Source: Histomonas meleagridis (Eukaryota > Parabasalia > Tritrichomonadida > Dientamoebidae). Taken from it: a stretch of 64,000 bases of DNA. Each line of letters opens with the position of its first letter. The stretch's first letter is position 1. The notes beneath the pieces are model-generated. The model was given only the letters and a program-made list of their open reading frames with translations, ran no database searches and was not told the DNA's origin. The stretch covers positions 170,747-234,746 of the forward strand of contig WSYJ01000017.1 in NCBI GenBank assembly GCA_020186115.1, written 5' to 3'. A program made the position numbers and the translations under genes. Below are positions 36,534 to 48,340 of the stretch, in pieces.

Positions 36534-38645
36534 ATGGAGAGCTCTATTTTTGCTGAGAATTCGCCTTTAGCTTCGTTACAGGGAGAGAAATCGAATGATA
36601 TATTTTTCTCAAAATTCAAATTTTCATCAGGTAGATTATTAGAAAATTCAGAACTTCAGACCAACAATTTTGCAGAAACAGAGGGTCATACCTCTGAATT
36701 ACAATCAACAGAAAACAAATCTTTAATTACGAATAATTGTGAAGATATTTATATTTTAAAGTTCGACCATGGACTACAAGATAAGACTAATATATGGGAT
36801 ATTAATGAAAATTATCACAGAGATAACAAAGAAATTATTACAGATCGAACATTACAAAACTTTTTACAAAATTATATAATTAATAAAGATTTTCCCAACA
36901 AAGAAGAAATTAAAAGAATTATTATCAAAGCAATCAAGAAACAAATACCAAAGTTTAACATTTGGTTACAACAAAATTTATCAATTTATAATTTTTTAAA
37001 ATTTTCCAATTTCTCAATTCAAATAATATGAATTACGTGAAATCCCATTACCCGAACCATTTTGTTGTTTATTAGTTCCAGAATGTAATTTTTTCACAGA
37101 AGATTTTCAAATATTATCAAAACATTTGTCAGAAGAACATGGTATTGACCCTAATCAAGAATTACTTATTCATGAAAGAATAATACAAAGATTATTGACT
37201 AAAAACATATATATTATAAAATCAAAAAATTATCGAAGATTCTACCAAATTGTTATAAAATTATTTCTGACAATTCTGAATTAATCAACCATATAAATCA
37301 ATATCATGGTACAGAAATAATTATGAATTCTTTACAAACCGTCGGGTCATTTTGGATGTTAATATTTCCATGGACAAAAACTTACGGAAAACTACCGACA
37401 GCATTAAATTTATTAAAAACACAAGTTGATTTTGGAATATTCAATAATATTGATCCAGATGCTCGGAGAGAAATTTATTCAATTAATGAACATTATGAAA
37501 ACAAAGATTTTACTGAGATTGATTTACCATATTGGATATTAATCATCGAACAAAATAACATCAATATTGAGATCCCAAATATATGTTTTTATCGAGGTTT
37601 AATTTTACCACCAGATACTTTTCGAATTATAAATAGAACATTATCAATCAGACCTGACACATTACAATTATTAAATAACAAAATTAGACCAAATAAAAAC
37701 ATTTCTCATGTTACACAAGTTCAACAATATCCAGTTAATGTTAATGTTCCTAATTTCTCTATTACACAAAAAAACATAAATTGTGATTTACCAGTAGTAA
37801 AAGTTGAAGAAAAAATTATTGATATTCCAGACTTCAAAATTAATAATGAAGAAATCAATGTCGTTATACCTTATTACAATAAGGAAGACATGTTAATTAC
37901 AATTCCTGATTTTAAAATTAATAAAGAAAATTAATTAATACCAATTCCTAAATTTAAGAAAGAATTGGTACCTATTAAAATACCAGAGTATGAGAAACAA
38001 ACAGAAAACTTTGTAATTTCAATACCTAATTATCAACAAAAAGATTTTAAAATAGACATACCGAATTACCAACAAAATTTACAAAATTATACAACACCAA
38101 TACCTCAATACAATCAAGAAAATTTTTTAATTAATATTCCAAATTATCAAAATCAAATACAAAATATTAATATTCCAATACCAAATTATCAAAATCAAGT
38201 ACAAAATATTAATATTCCTATTCCGTATTACAAAAATGAAATTGTACCATTTAATATTCCTCAATTTAAAGTTAATGAACAAATTATAGAAGTACCAAAA
38301 ATCAAATTTGTAGAAAAAGATATCAATTTTCCAATGCCAAACTATAATTTACCAAATATTAATATTAATATTTATCTAAATAATAACGAAACTCAAAATC
38401 AAAATAACAATTATAATCAAAATCAACTAAACTCAAATATTGCATCCTTAAAATTCAATAACAATAATATTCCACAAGAAAATCAAAATCGAAATCAAAT
38501 CAATAACATCAATTTAAATAATAATAATAATCACAATAATGGAAATAATATCAATAATAATATTAATGATGAAGAAGATTTAACACCAGAAAATTCATTA
38601 AATGATATTAAAAATGCGAAACTAAAGAAGAAATTAAATCAGTAA
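36534..38645 (+). pseudogene. Retroelement N-terminal ORF (zinc fingers, Pro/Tyr repeats)
   Basis: Reading starts at ATG 36534 (MESSIFAENSPLASL) and runs to 37031. It shifts frame into a segment with a C2H2-like finger (CCLLVPECNFF...HLSEEH), shifts again near 37270 (a NSELINHINQYH finger end), and continues from 37323 to 38645 with one in-frame TAA at 37932. The last part is a low-complexity series of about ten units of the type INIPNYQNQ / IPIPNYQ, followed by Asn-rich sequence. It probably corresponds to a gag-like, nucleic-acid-binding ORF. No homologue is recognised. Confidence 0.5.
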
Positions 38646-38785
38646 TTAACAAATGGAAGAATAGAGATTTAAACGAGAACTTATTCATGTGCAATAATGA
38701 TAGATTTAAAATACCCTCATTTCTTTTTAATTAGTTTTAATTAAATTTTCAACGCCCATACAAAATTATTTGCAAACGGCCTGGC

Positions 38786-40350
38786 CATGTCATTTTGCCA
38801 ATGCAAATTAGAAATGTTCTTCAGGGAGAACCCCATAATGAATACACGAGAAAAGATTTGAGAAAGAAGATTAAAACCGTGATAGATGAACTCATGAATG
38901 GAAAGCTATCAATTTATAAATTATCAAAATTATCAAATATTCCAGAATCCACTTTAAAATATTGGAAGAAACAAATGTCTATTAACAACAATTGGAGGCC
39001 GTGGTTGAATAATAATGGGATTGGGCATAGAATATTTACTGATGACGAAGAAGCTGCAATCAAAGATTATATTTTCACTAATTTTATCTCCCAAGGATTC
39101 TACTTCAATGACGAAGATTTTGCAGATATTGCATATCAAGCATACCTTGAAAAGAACAATCAAAATGAAAAAATGTTTGAAAAAGAATTTTTGATTAGCA
39201 AATGCTTTATCCATAATTTCAAGAAGAGAAACCACATACTTCGAGGAAACCTCATTTAAATAGGGGACCTGTAACACCAGAAGATGACAAGAATAAATTT
39301 ATTGAGAAAATTCGAAATCTTCTTGAGACTACTGATCGCTCAAGAATAGTGAATGCTGATGAGACAAGCTGGAAGAGCTTTCCAGGTGGAATTTTAACAT
39401 GGTCCGAGAAAGGATCAGATAATGTGAAAGTTTTTTTTGGAAAAAATCCGAAGCAATATGTTACTGTATTGGCTAAAATAAAGGCCGATGGAACGAAGTT
39501 GCCTTTGTTTATCATTGCAAAGGGCACAATTGAGAGAACAGAAAGAAATTTAGGTGACATTTCATATCACATGTACGGTAGATCAAAGAGCGGATGGACT
39601 ACAGAAGGCACATTTCAAGATTATTCAACATTTCTTCGCAAGCATATCGGCGACAACGATAAGATACACCTCATAATTGATCATTACAAATCTCACGAGA
39701 CGCAAAAGATCAAAGATCTTGCAAATCGATTAAACATTGATTTGATTTTCATACCAGCTGGACTAACAGATTGCCTGAAGCCCCTCGATAGATTGGTGTT
39801 TGGCTGCTTAAAATCAATAACCCGAAGACTCTATAAAAAAACATATCAAGAAAATCCAAATACGGTCTTTAACAAAGAAATGGCAATTAAGCACTTACTG
39901 GCAGCTTGGGAACACTTACAAATGCATACAATTACAGAATCATGGTCCATTTATGATGAATAAAAAATTCATTATTCCTGTTCGTCTTTCGACTACAAAA
40001 GAAATGAGGAAGCTATATGAATGAAAATGCTCAGAGTGTAATCCCAAATTATGATTTAGTGAAATCTTAAATTATCACATGCAAAAAGGCAAAGATTGTT
40101 ATAACTTGAAGAACAATTGCATGATACTGTAGGGAATGTTGATCATTAAAAATATTGAAGAATTGAATGATTAAACAAATAATTTATTTTTGCAAATTTC
40201 ATTTTTTTTTTTTTTGTTGAGTGGCTTTATGTTACATTATGTTGTATCTAAAAGTCATCATTGGCTTAAAATTTGTCTCTTGACCTTTTTTAGGTTAAAA
40301 ACAAAAATATGAATAATTTGAAAGAAATGATTCTTAAAAAAATGACATGT
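38786..40350. mobile_element. pogo-like DNA transposon inserted between retroelement blocks
   Basis: About 1.57 kb. An 11-base perfect inverted match, CATGTCATTTT at 38786-38796 and AAAATGACATG at 40340-40350, lies within a longer imperfect inverted end (GCCT in both, just outside). It brackets a DDE transposase of pogo/Tigger type. Exact ends and the TA target duplication were not resolved. Confidence 0.5.
38801..39963 (+). pseudogene. pogo/Tigger-like DDE transposase with one frameshift
   Basis: The first part (38801-39259) has the helix-turn-helix LSKLSNIPESTLKYWKKQ and a CENP-B-like second domain. A one-base shift near 39245 (LRG / RKPHLNRG) leads into the DDE_1 catalytic part. The catalytic residues are D in NADETSW, D in IIDHYKSH and D in DCLKPLDRLVFG, the DDD arrangement of pogo relatives. 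LPLFIIAKG is also typical. Apart from the frameshift it reads through to a stop at 39961-39963, so it is a relatively young inactive copy. Confidence 0.78.
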
Positions 40351-40399
40351 AGGCAACGCGGTTAAATACAGAGGTCCATTAACCCGTACAAATCCAGAC

Positions 40400-43300
40400 A
40401 TTTGTAATCAGCTAAAGATAAATGCTTGCGGGAAATATGGATGAAAACGGTTTTTTATTCAATTTATGTGTCAAGAAAATTAAATACAGCGAATTGGAGA
40501 GAAACAAGGGTACCAATTATAAATATTATAGCATTTGAAAAAAGTTGGCCAGGTGTAGGACCTTTTGTATGTACACAAGGAGATGGAGAAGCATTTACAC
40601 ATGTGTACCTCATTTGAAATATCATGAGAAACAAATTCATAATAAAACATTTCCAGGTTGTACAATGTTAGAATTTCTAAACTTTTTAAGTTTAAGAGAA
40701 AATTATTGGGAACAAGTTAATTTACAAGACCAACATCAAAGTTATCATAAGAATCTTTATTTTTGCTTCTGTTGAAATTGTGATTATTTTACTATGAATC
40801 AGGGTTCATTTTCTTCACATATGAAAACCAAACACAAATATATAGTTGATAAAAAATCAGAAATAGGATGGATTTGGGCGACTATTAAATATTGGATGGA
40901 CCAAGTTAATAGAATACCAAATATTAAAGAACTAATGAAAGAAAGAAATGGTTTATTATGTGGTTATTGTAAAAAGACAATTACAGCTAATGAAGGAAAT
41001 ATAAAATTACATGCATCTTCAATGCATAGTGATTCAAGAATAAAAGGTACAATTATTACAAAACAAAAGATTAAAATTAAATCCACAATATTTAGAATCC
41101 TGTTACAAGAACAAATTGATGAAATTGAGAATGAAATTAAAGCTCAAGAACAATTAACAGATGATAACAATAACAATCACTTCAATAATAGAAATAATAT
41201 TATCATAGATCAACAAAATAATGAAGAAATTAATAGAAATAAAAATAATATTATACATAATCAAGATGTCATTCAACAAGAACGATTAAATTATCGAATT
41301 GTACTACAAAATAATAATCAAGAACAACAATAAGAAGATAATATAAGAATGACACAAAAAGAACAACAAATAATTTCAGAAGAAAGAAATAATTTACTAA
41401 TAAAATGTAGAAAATGGTTAAATAGGGTAGAAATAGAAGAACAAAATGAGATTCATTTACCTAAACTTACTAAAAACTTTAGACAAAACCTATTTATTCC
41501 AATTAAAGAATGTATGAAAAATAAAATAATTCCAATATTTAAGAAATGTTTACCAATAAATGAAGATGAAACAGAATGGATAATCTTTGAAGGAAGATTA
41601 GCCAAAATGAATTTATTAATTAGAAAAACTTTACATATTCCTTTAGAAAAGATGATAGGTAAATCTATTAAGTAGAATAAAATCACAGATAGAGAAAAAG
41701 ATACAATTAGAAGACAAAATAATATAATTAGGAATTTATCAGAAATTACTAGTTATATTAAAAGGATTATAGAATCAAAAGATAAAACACCTACATAAAC
41801 TATATTAAATACTATTTCAAGTATTGAAATAGAAATAGAAAAGATGATAAAGAATACTAATAATGATATATTAAATAAAATAATTGGAGGAAATAACATT
41901 GAACATATTCGAAACATCATTAATGATAATCCAGAACATAGAGAAAATAGATTAAATTATATTTCAGCTACATTAGAAAATATTCAACGAGATAATATGA
42001 ATATTATATCAAGAAAATATAAAAATATAACTCAAAACATGTATCGAGAAGATCCAGTTAGAGCTAATAGATGGTATATATTAAATGATCCTATACCAGA
42101 ATGTAATCTGAATATAGAAGAAGTTGAGAATTATTATAAAATACAGTTTGAGAAAATTGCGAATTTTGAAGAACCAAAAGAAAATAGTTTATGGGACTTA
42201 AAAAAAATGATTGACGAAGAAAATGAAGATTTTTTAATTAAATAATCTATTAGATAAGGATTTAATCAGAAATTCAATAAGATCAAGATCAAATATGGTT
42301 GCTAATGGTCCAGATGGGATTGGAAATCCTATATGGAAAATAGATATTAAATCAACTACTAAAATTATTAAAATGATTAATGAACAAATAATTAAATTCG
42401 GAAAATTTCCACAAACTTCAAAAAAATTCGAAACCAATATTATTATATCAAAAAGGTGATCCAAAAGTAATTAAATCTTGGAGACCTATTTCAATATCAA
42501 ATACATTGTATAGAATTGTAATGTGTCAGATATCAAAGATTATCCAAATTATAAATCAAAATTGTAACTTCATTAATCATGTACAAAAATAATTTAAAGC
42601 TGGTATTAATGGTATTTCAGAACATATAGCAACTATAAATGAATTAATTTCTGAAGCTAAAAGAAATAATATCTCAATCATTATTATTACTACACTAGAT
42701 TTTACTAATACTTTTGGATCTGTATCTCATAAAGCTATTTTATGGAGTTTAAAGAAAAGAGGATTCCCTACGATATTTATAGAAGCAATTAAAGACTTAT
42801 ATGATAAACTAGATGGTGTTCCAATTAATACAAATGATAATGAGGTAATATATTTTAATATTCAAGCTTATGCTGATGATATAGTCTTGATTTCTCAAAC
42901 CCCTGAAGGTATGCAAAACATGTAAAATACAGTAGAAACGTTTTGTGAGAAGAATGATATGTCAATGGCTCCACAAAAATGTAAAACTTTAAGTTATATT
43001 GAAGAAAATAATCGAAGAGTTACATTAAATTATAAATTACAAATTCAGAATGAAAATATTCCTAATTTACCTTTATTAGAAGCTTAAGAATATTTAGGTT
43101 CATCTGCAGTAATTAAAAGAAAAGGTAGTTTTGATCATGCTAATATAAGATTAAATAAAATAAAAAATGAAATCATTAAAATTATGAAATCCCCATTAAA
43201 ATTTAATCAAAAAATAGATGCGATCAAAAGAATGATTCTTCCTGAAATAGATTTCGAATTATTAAATGGTTATTGTTCAGAGAAAGATATAAATAATATT

Positions 43301-43740
43301 TATACAATGATTAGGAAATTAATTATGAAGGATTGTAAAACTAACAGTTTACCTAAAGAATTATTTTATACTGAATGGAGTAATGGAGGTTTAGGGTTAC
43401 CAAAATTATGGGAAAGAGCTAAAACTTTACAAATTAAGAACTTCCTAAATATTATAAAATCTTATGATCCAAATTTCAGGAAATTATTCAGACAATCTTT
43501 TATTAATGAAATAGATTATAGAAGGATCGAAAAAGATTACAATTCACCCTATTTAAATATTCCAGTTGATGAGAATAATATAATTACACAAATTAGTCAA
43601 AACAGAACAAATTGTTTATTTTCAAGGACAATTAAATCTTTAGCCAAATTAAAAATTGGTATGAAGATGAACTTTAATAAAGAAACTGCTAAAATATGGG
43701 ACTGTTGTGTACAAAATCTTATTCTATTCAAAAAGCGGCA
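40400..43740 (+). pseudogene. Retroelement ORF: C2H2 fingers plus reverse transcriptase
   Basis: Fingers visible in order: GPFVCTQGDGEAFTH with HLKYHEKQIH (frameshift near 40600), CFC-stop-NCDYFTMNQGSFSSHMKTKH, and CGYCKKTITANEGNIKLHASSMH. After an Asn-rich linker the RT domain shows KGDPKVIKSWRPISISNTLYR, FKAGINGISEHIATI, TLDFTNTFGSVSHKAILWSL and AYADDIVLIS. The usual QGDPLSP-type block between the last two is missing, which indicates an internal deletion. EYLGS and a thumb-like region follow to about 43730. In-frame stops are at 40773, 41331, 41673, 41796, 42590, 42923 and 43085, and a frameshift lies near 42445. The motifs are those of non-LTR (LINE-like) RTs. No endonuclease domain is seen. 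Confidence 0.72.
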
Positions 43741-44984
43741 TCGGCATTTTCACTTTTTGATAACTTTCACTAGGGCACCTTCGGATCAAAAAGTTGGGAA
43801 AATAAACATTACAAAAAGTTACCGAAATAAATTCATCAAGAAGTTGTGGAGAAGGTATATTTTAAATGAGATTTAATGATCAAATGGGTTTTATTTTGCT
43901 AAAATACAAGTTAAAATTAAATAATTGATTATAATAGTCGCACATAATAATTTTGTGATTAAATATGAAATATTCAGATATCGTCACCAAACCTCTTGAT
44001 GAAGCCTCCAAAGGTCATTTTAGCCGATCAGAATCAATACAAGCAATTCCCGACATTTCAAATAACCACCGAAACCACCGCCGATAGAGCTTTTTGAACG
44101 CCACGGCGTGTCATTGTCATGTCACAACAATAAAAGCTTTTACTATTATGTAACCGAAAATATAAACGTCGACTGTTTTGTCCAAATCGTATTGAAACCA
44201 AGAAGGGTGAGTATATCTTGTTGAGTCTGAAAGAGATTGGTTTGAACAAGAACTGAAAACAGAACCCATCCAAGATTTTGGAAATCAAAATTTGCCATTT
44301 TGCCATTTTAAGGCACAGTAAAATTTGATTAGAAAACCATTAATTGTCAAATTCATGTAAAAAATGTAAAAGAATGCCAAATTTGTATTTTATAGGCACT
44401 TTTTATTCAAATAATGCCAAATTAATAAACTGGATGGAAACTCCGCGCAATCTAAGAGCTGTCATGTTTTATTATATAGTTTATAATCATTTGACCATCA
44501 AATTATTGTAATCACTGTAATAAATCTGCAATCTCGAAATTAAAATTTTTCACGTTCACTGAACCGAATGAGCCATCTCTTATATAACAAATGCATGAAA
44601 TGGTATTCTTTTTCTGGTACAATAGGAAATCTCAATCATCATATGATGATAATATATATTATATTCAGACAAAAATCTTCTTCCTTCAAAAGATATCTCA
44701 ATGTCAGATGACAAATGGTTAAAATTATTTCAAAAATTCATCCTTACATCAGGTTTTTCTTTATATTATTTTACTTTTCACGACTTTTTGATTGGGGTCA
44801 TTCAAAAAGTGGAAAGTCTCACAATTATTCACAACTTTTTGTGTGATATTGAAAAAGTTGGAAAAAGAAAAAATAGAGGAATCGTTTTTGGCTTCAAACA
44901 AACCTCGTCATTTCTGACTTGAAATAAACCTTGTCAATTGTTTGGCTTAAAATAAAACGAATATTTTTAAGGGTGGCTTTATTA
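43741..44984. other. Non-coding interval between mobile elements
   Basis: About 1.2 kb. The retroelement similarity stops abruptly at about 43740. The interval is rich in short CAAAAAG/CTTTTTG motifs in both orientations (43740-43850 and 44760-44870) but no bounded element could be defined. It includes the 22-base sequence that recurs inverted at 51638-51659. Confidence 0.45.
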
Positions 44985-45310
44985 ATTGAACCACCAGATA
45001 CTTTTCGAATTATAAATAGAACATTATCAATCAGACCTGACACATTACAATTATTAAATAACAAAATTAGACCAAATAAAAACATTTCTCATGTTACACA
45101 AGTTCAACAATATCCAGTTAATGTTAATGTTCCTAATTTCTCTATTACACAAAAAAACATAAATTGTGATTTACCAGTAGTAAAAGTTGAAGAAAAAATT
45201 ATTGATATTCCAGACTTCAAAATTAATAATGAAGAAATCAATGTCGTTATACCTTATTACAATAAGGAAGACATGTTAATTACAATTCCTGATTCCAAAA
45301 TTAGTGTAGA
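44985..45310 (+). repeat. Fragment of retroelement N-terminal ORF
   Basis: About 300 bases, identical by eye to 37610-37911. It encodes PPDTFRIINRTLSIRP through to YYNKEDMLITIPD and then diverges at both ends. It is too short to be functional. The perfect identity points to recent copying or gene conversion. Confidence 0.85.
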
Positions 45311-45527
45311 AAATTATTTGTATGGTATTTGTAGTAGTGATTGCTCGTGCATATAAATGTAAATTAATTGTGATTAATGGTTGTATAATTTCACATATGC
45401 TGACTTCAAAGGAAGCCATACTAAACACACGAGAACTCATACCTTTATGAACTTATGAAGTAGTTCAAATATTTAATGAAAGCATCTTCTATATAATGTC
45501 CTGTAGAAATGCTAGCATCTCTATATA

Positions 45528-45557
45528 CCCTGTTTCCTGACAAATCAGGACAAACCG
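45528..45557 (+). repeat. Left terminal inverted repeat of pogo-like element
   Basis: 30 bases beginning CCCTGTTTCC, preceded by TA at 45526-45527; the partner is 48127-48156. Confidence 0.88.
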
Positions 45558-45659
45558 CTAGACGATAACCTTTTTGTAAACCCACCAATTTTCTAAAAAT
45601 GTACGTTAAAATTGAATAAAAAGACGTTAAAAACAAAATTTTTTCATTTTTTTTTTATA

Positions 45660-46965
45660 GGGTGTTCAAAAAGTCCTGACCCCCCCTCCTATTATGGGCT
45701 GTGATTAGTTTATAAATAAAATATTCATATAATATTAAAATATAGTTAATGAAGATCTTATATATGTGAAATATGTGATTTTTGATTAATTGCATATCGA
45801 GAAAAATTTAATTTAAATTTTGGTGACGCAAAAAATTTGAGAAGAACCGTCACTTTTTTTCATGGATGCCGTCGAACAAAGATTCATTATTAAATTTCTC
45901 TTCCTCTCAGGAAAAAAGATACAAAGCCATATACAGAGAAATGTTCACTGTCTTGGGAAATAATACAGTTCATATAAGTACAGTCAAAAGGTGGTGTAGA
46001 AAATTCAAAAATGGTGACTTTTCATGCCTTGATGAGGAACGTACGGGGAGACCCCCATCTGATCTTGTTCATCCAATTTCAAAAATTCTTCAAAAGCAAC
46101 CATTTATTTCAGCCCGCTTAATTGCAAAGCAATTATCAGTGACTCCAAATACTGTATTAAAAGTTCTTTATGAGGACATGGTATTGAGGCGCTTCACTAG
46201 GAAATGGGTCCCCCATGATTTGACGGAAGAACAAAAATTGGAAAGAGTCGATATGTCAAAATCAATTTTAAAAATATTAGAAAAAAGCGGAAAAGAAAAA
46301 ATTTCATTAATATAATGACTGGGGATGAGTCATGGTTTTATTTTAATTATCAAAGTTCTTATATGTATGCAGCATCACGAGATGAAGTGCCAACCCGTAC
46401 CCAAAAGAAAATTGACAGTGAAAAAATCATGCTGACAATGTTCTTCAATGGAAATTTCCCTATTATGCATTGATTTTCTACCAAAAGGCAAAAAAATATA
46501 ATCAACGCTAATTCATCGATAATATTATTGAAGAAATAATTAAAAATACAAATGAGGATGAGGATCAATTGGACTTAGATCAAATGATGATTCATATGGA
46601 CAATTGTAAAGTTCACAAAGGAAATTTAGTTCAACAAAAAATTAAATCAAATAAAGCTTAAATCCATTCCGCACCCACCTTATTCTCCTGACATCAGCCC
46701 ATGCGACTTTTGGTTATTTGGTTATTTAAAAAAATATTTGGAAGATAAAGAGATAAAATCGAAACATCAATTAAAAACTCAAATTTTAACGGCATGGGAA
46801 CACGTCAATTTTGAAGAGCTTCAAAGCGTGTTTTTGGAATGGATCAAAAGATTGAAGTGGATAATAGAAAACAATGGAGAATACTATATCACATAAATAA
46901 ACAAGAATATCTAAAATTGTTTATTCATTGAGATAGGAGGGGGGGTCATGACTTTTTGAACACCC
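45660..46965 (+). mobile_element. Tc1/mariner element nested in pogo-like element
   Basis: 1306 bases with inverted ends of about 36 bases, one mismatch by eye. The left end begins GGGTGTTCAAAAAGTCCTGA at 45660 and the right end finishes with TTTTTGAACACCC at 46965. Both are flanked by TA. It carries a degraded mariner transposase on the plus strand. It lies just outside the 3' end of the pogo-like transposase gene. Confidence 0.9.
45862..46896 (+). pseudogene. mariner transposase, frameshifted
   Basis: It starts MDAVEQRFIIKFLFLSGKK at 45862, the family's usual N terminus, and shifts frame near 45915 into STVKRWCRKFKNGDFS and a paired-type HTH (PFISARLIAKQLSVTPNTVL). It shifts again near 46305 to TGDESWFYFNYQS (first catalytic D) and later to PHPPYSPDISPCDFWLFGYLKK (third catalytic D; DD34D type). 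It ends near 46896. At least three frameshifts plus stops make it inactive. Confidence 0.85.
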
Positions 46966-47040
46966 TATATTTACTAAACAGCCCTTCAACTGCGTACCAT
47001 GAGCTCCTCTACCATTTAATGGGCCGTGGCGTTATTTTTT

Positions 47041-48116
47041 TCACATATTCCATGAATTTTCCACATTTTTTTCTAAGATCGCATTCCAGCAATCAATCAG
47101 GATCGAAACCCCAACATCGTAAAATGAGGTTGGGGGATTAAAGAGATTTTGTCTCACCATGAATTGGTGAAGTGCTCTGGCTTTGAGCTCCCCAAAAATT
47201 CTTCTATCAAGGGGTTGATAGAGAGAAGTTCCTCCTGCAGGAACATAAAGGAGTTCAATGTCCAGAGAATTGGCAAGTTCTTGAACAGCCTCGGTCCTGT
47301 GTGCTGGGTACACATCCAGGATGAGACATGAAGGGAGGCCACCATGTCTTTGATGGAGCCACCGAAGGTAATCCAGCATTACACTCTCAGTTGTCCAACC
47401 ATTAGTGGAAAAACGCATTTCCACTTCTTGGTGTTGCCCAAACTTGATAAGACATCTGGGTGTCTTACCTTTAGCTAATACCCATAATGGGAGTTTCTAA
47501 CCTTCGCAGGTTATTGAACCAAATGCAGTAATTCTTTGTTTTTCACCTGCATTGGCTTTAATTTTGATAGATTCTTGTCCCTTTTCTGCGAGAACCTCTG
47601 TAGGAGCCATATAAAGGCACCAGCTGGTTTCATCGAAGTTAATAATGTGAAATGGAAGATAAATATCTATTATCTCTTCAAGTCTTCGAAGAAAATATTG
47701 TGCATATTCATCATTGACGGTGGTTCTCCTTTCGGCATGTGGTTTCCGCAAACTCAAATTGTAGAATTTTAGGAACCTATCAATCCAACAATTTGAAGCA
47801 CAGAACCTCTCCACCTGGAAAGTGTCTGAAGAAGAGAATGCATTAATGGCAACATCATGAACTGTTTTTCTGTTTGCTGGTATTCCTGGTTTCAAGTATT
47901 CCTCAAATATATATGCAAAAATTGAATCTTCTGTTTCTTTGGGAAGTAAATATTTTTGAAACTGCGATGATTCATTCGGAAACCAGTTTTGACCACCAGG
48001 TGCTAGGCGATGCTTTTGCCAATCACTCAATGTCTGCTTGGGTATCCCTGTGTCACGTGAAATAAACAATTTTATTTCAATTATTTCAATGATTATTGAT
48101 CGTTTATTTACTCAAA
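47041..48116 (-). pseudogene. pogo-like DDE transposase, one in-frame stop
   Basis: Reading leftwards: an HTH around SRDTGIPKQTLSDWQKHRL, a second domain ending RKPHAERRTTVNDE, and catalytic D in NFDETSW. An in-frame TAG at 47497-47499 sits where relatives read GSKLPLW. LPLWVLAKGKT and GWTTESV follow, then D in LILDVYPAHR and D in SLYQPLDRRIFG, with a stop at 47041. No ATG precedes the HTH within the frame, so the start is lost too. The stop is the only internal defect. Confidence 0.82.
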
Positions 48117-48126
48117 AGTCATGTGA

Positions 48127-48156
48127 CGGTTTGTCCGGATTTGTCAGGAAACAGGG
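48127..48156 (-). repeat. Right terminal inverted repeat of pogo-like element
   Basis: Reverse complement of 45528-45557 with one mismatch; followed by TA at 48157-48158. Confidence 0.88.
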
Positions 48157-48340
48157 TATAGACAATTAATTCAATTAATATCAATATATTATAATATAGC
48201 ACTTCGCATATGCGTATGCATACACTTTGAATATATATATAATATTTATCGAATATATCAGACAATTTGGGAAATTTTAAATTTTTAATTACAAAAAATA
48301 TTGAAAATTTTATTTTTATCACATTTTAAACACACAAAAA

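Larger units (their letters stand above)
36534..43740 (+). mobile_element. Decayed non-LTR-type retroelement, interrupted by a pogo-like element
   Basis: Two coding blocks on the plus strand appear to belong to one element. The first is an N-terminal block (36534-38645) with C2H2-type fingers and a proline/tyrosine repeat. The second (about 40400-43740) has three further C2H2 fingers and a reverse-transcriptase domain. Between them lies a pogo-like transposon (38786-40350). Fragments of both blocks recur nearby (44985-45310 and 49600-50248), which supports a mobile origin. All blocks have premature stops and frameshifts. No LTRs or poly(A) tail are visible. That the two blocks are one element is inferred from order, strand and style. 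Confidence 0.6.
45528..48156. mobile_element. pogo-like transposon with 30-bp inverted ends, containing a nested mariner
   Basis: The terminal inverted repeats at 45528-45557 and 48127-48156 match at 29 of 30 bases, starting CCCTGTTTCCTGAC. Each is flanked by TA, the usual pogo/mariner target duplication. The transposase lies on the minus strand (47041-48116). A complete mariner (45660-46965) is inserted near the left end. Without it the element is about 1.3 kb. Confidence 0.88.

Noticed and set aside
43741-44900. A MITE bounded by CAAAAAG/CTTTTTG motifs
   Set aside because: The short motifs recur many times in both orientations without a consistent pair of ends or target duplication.
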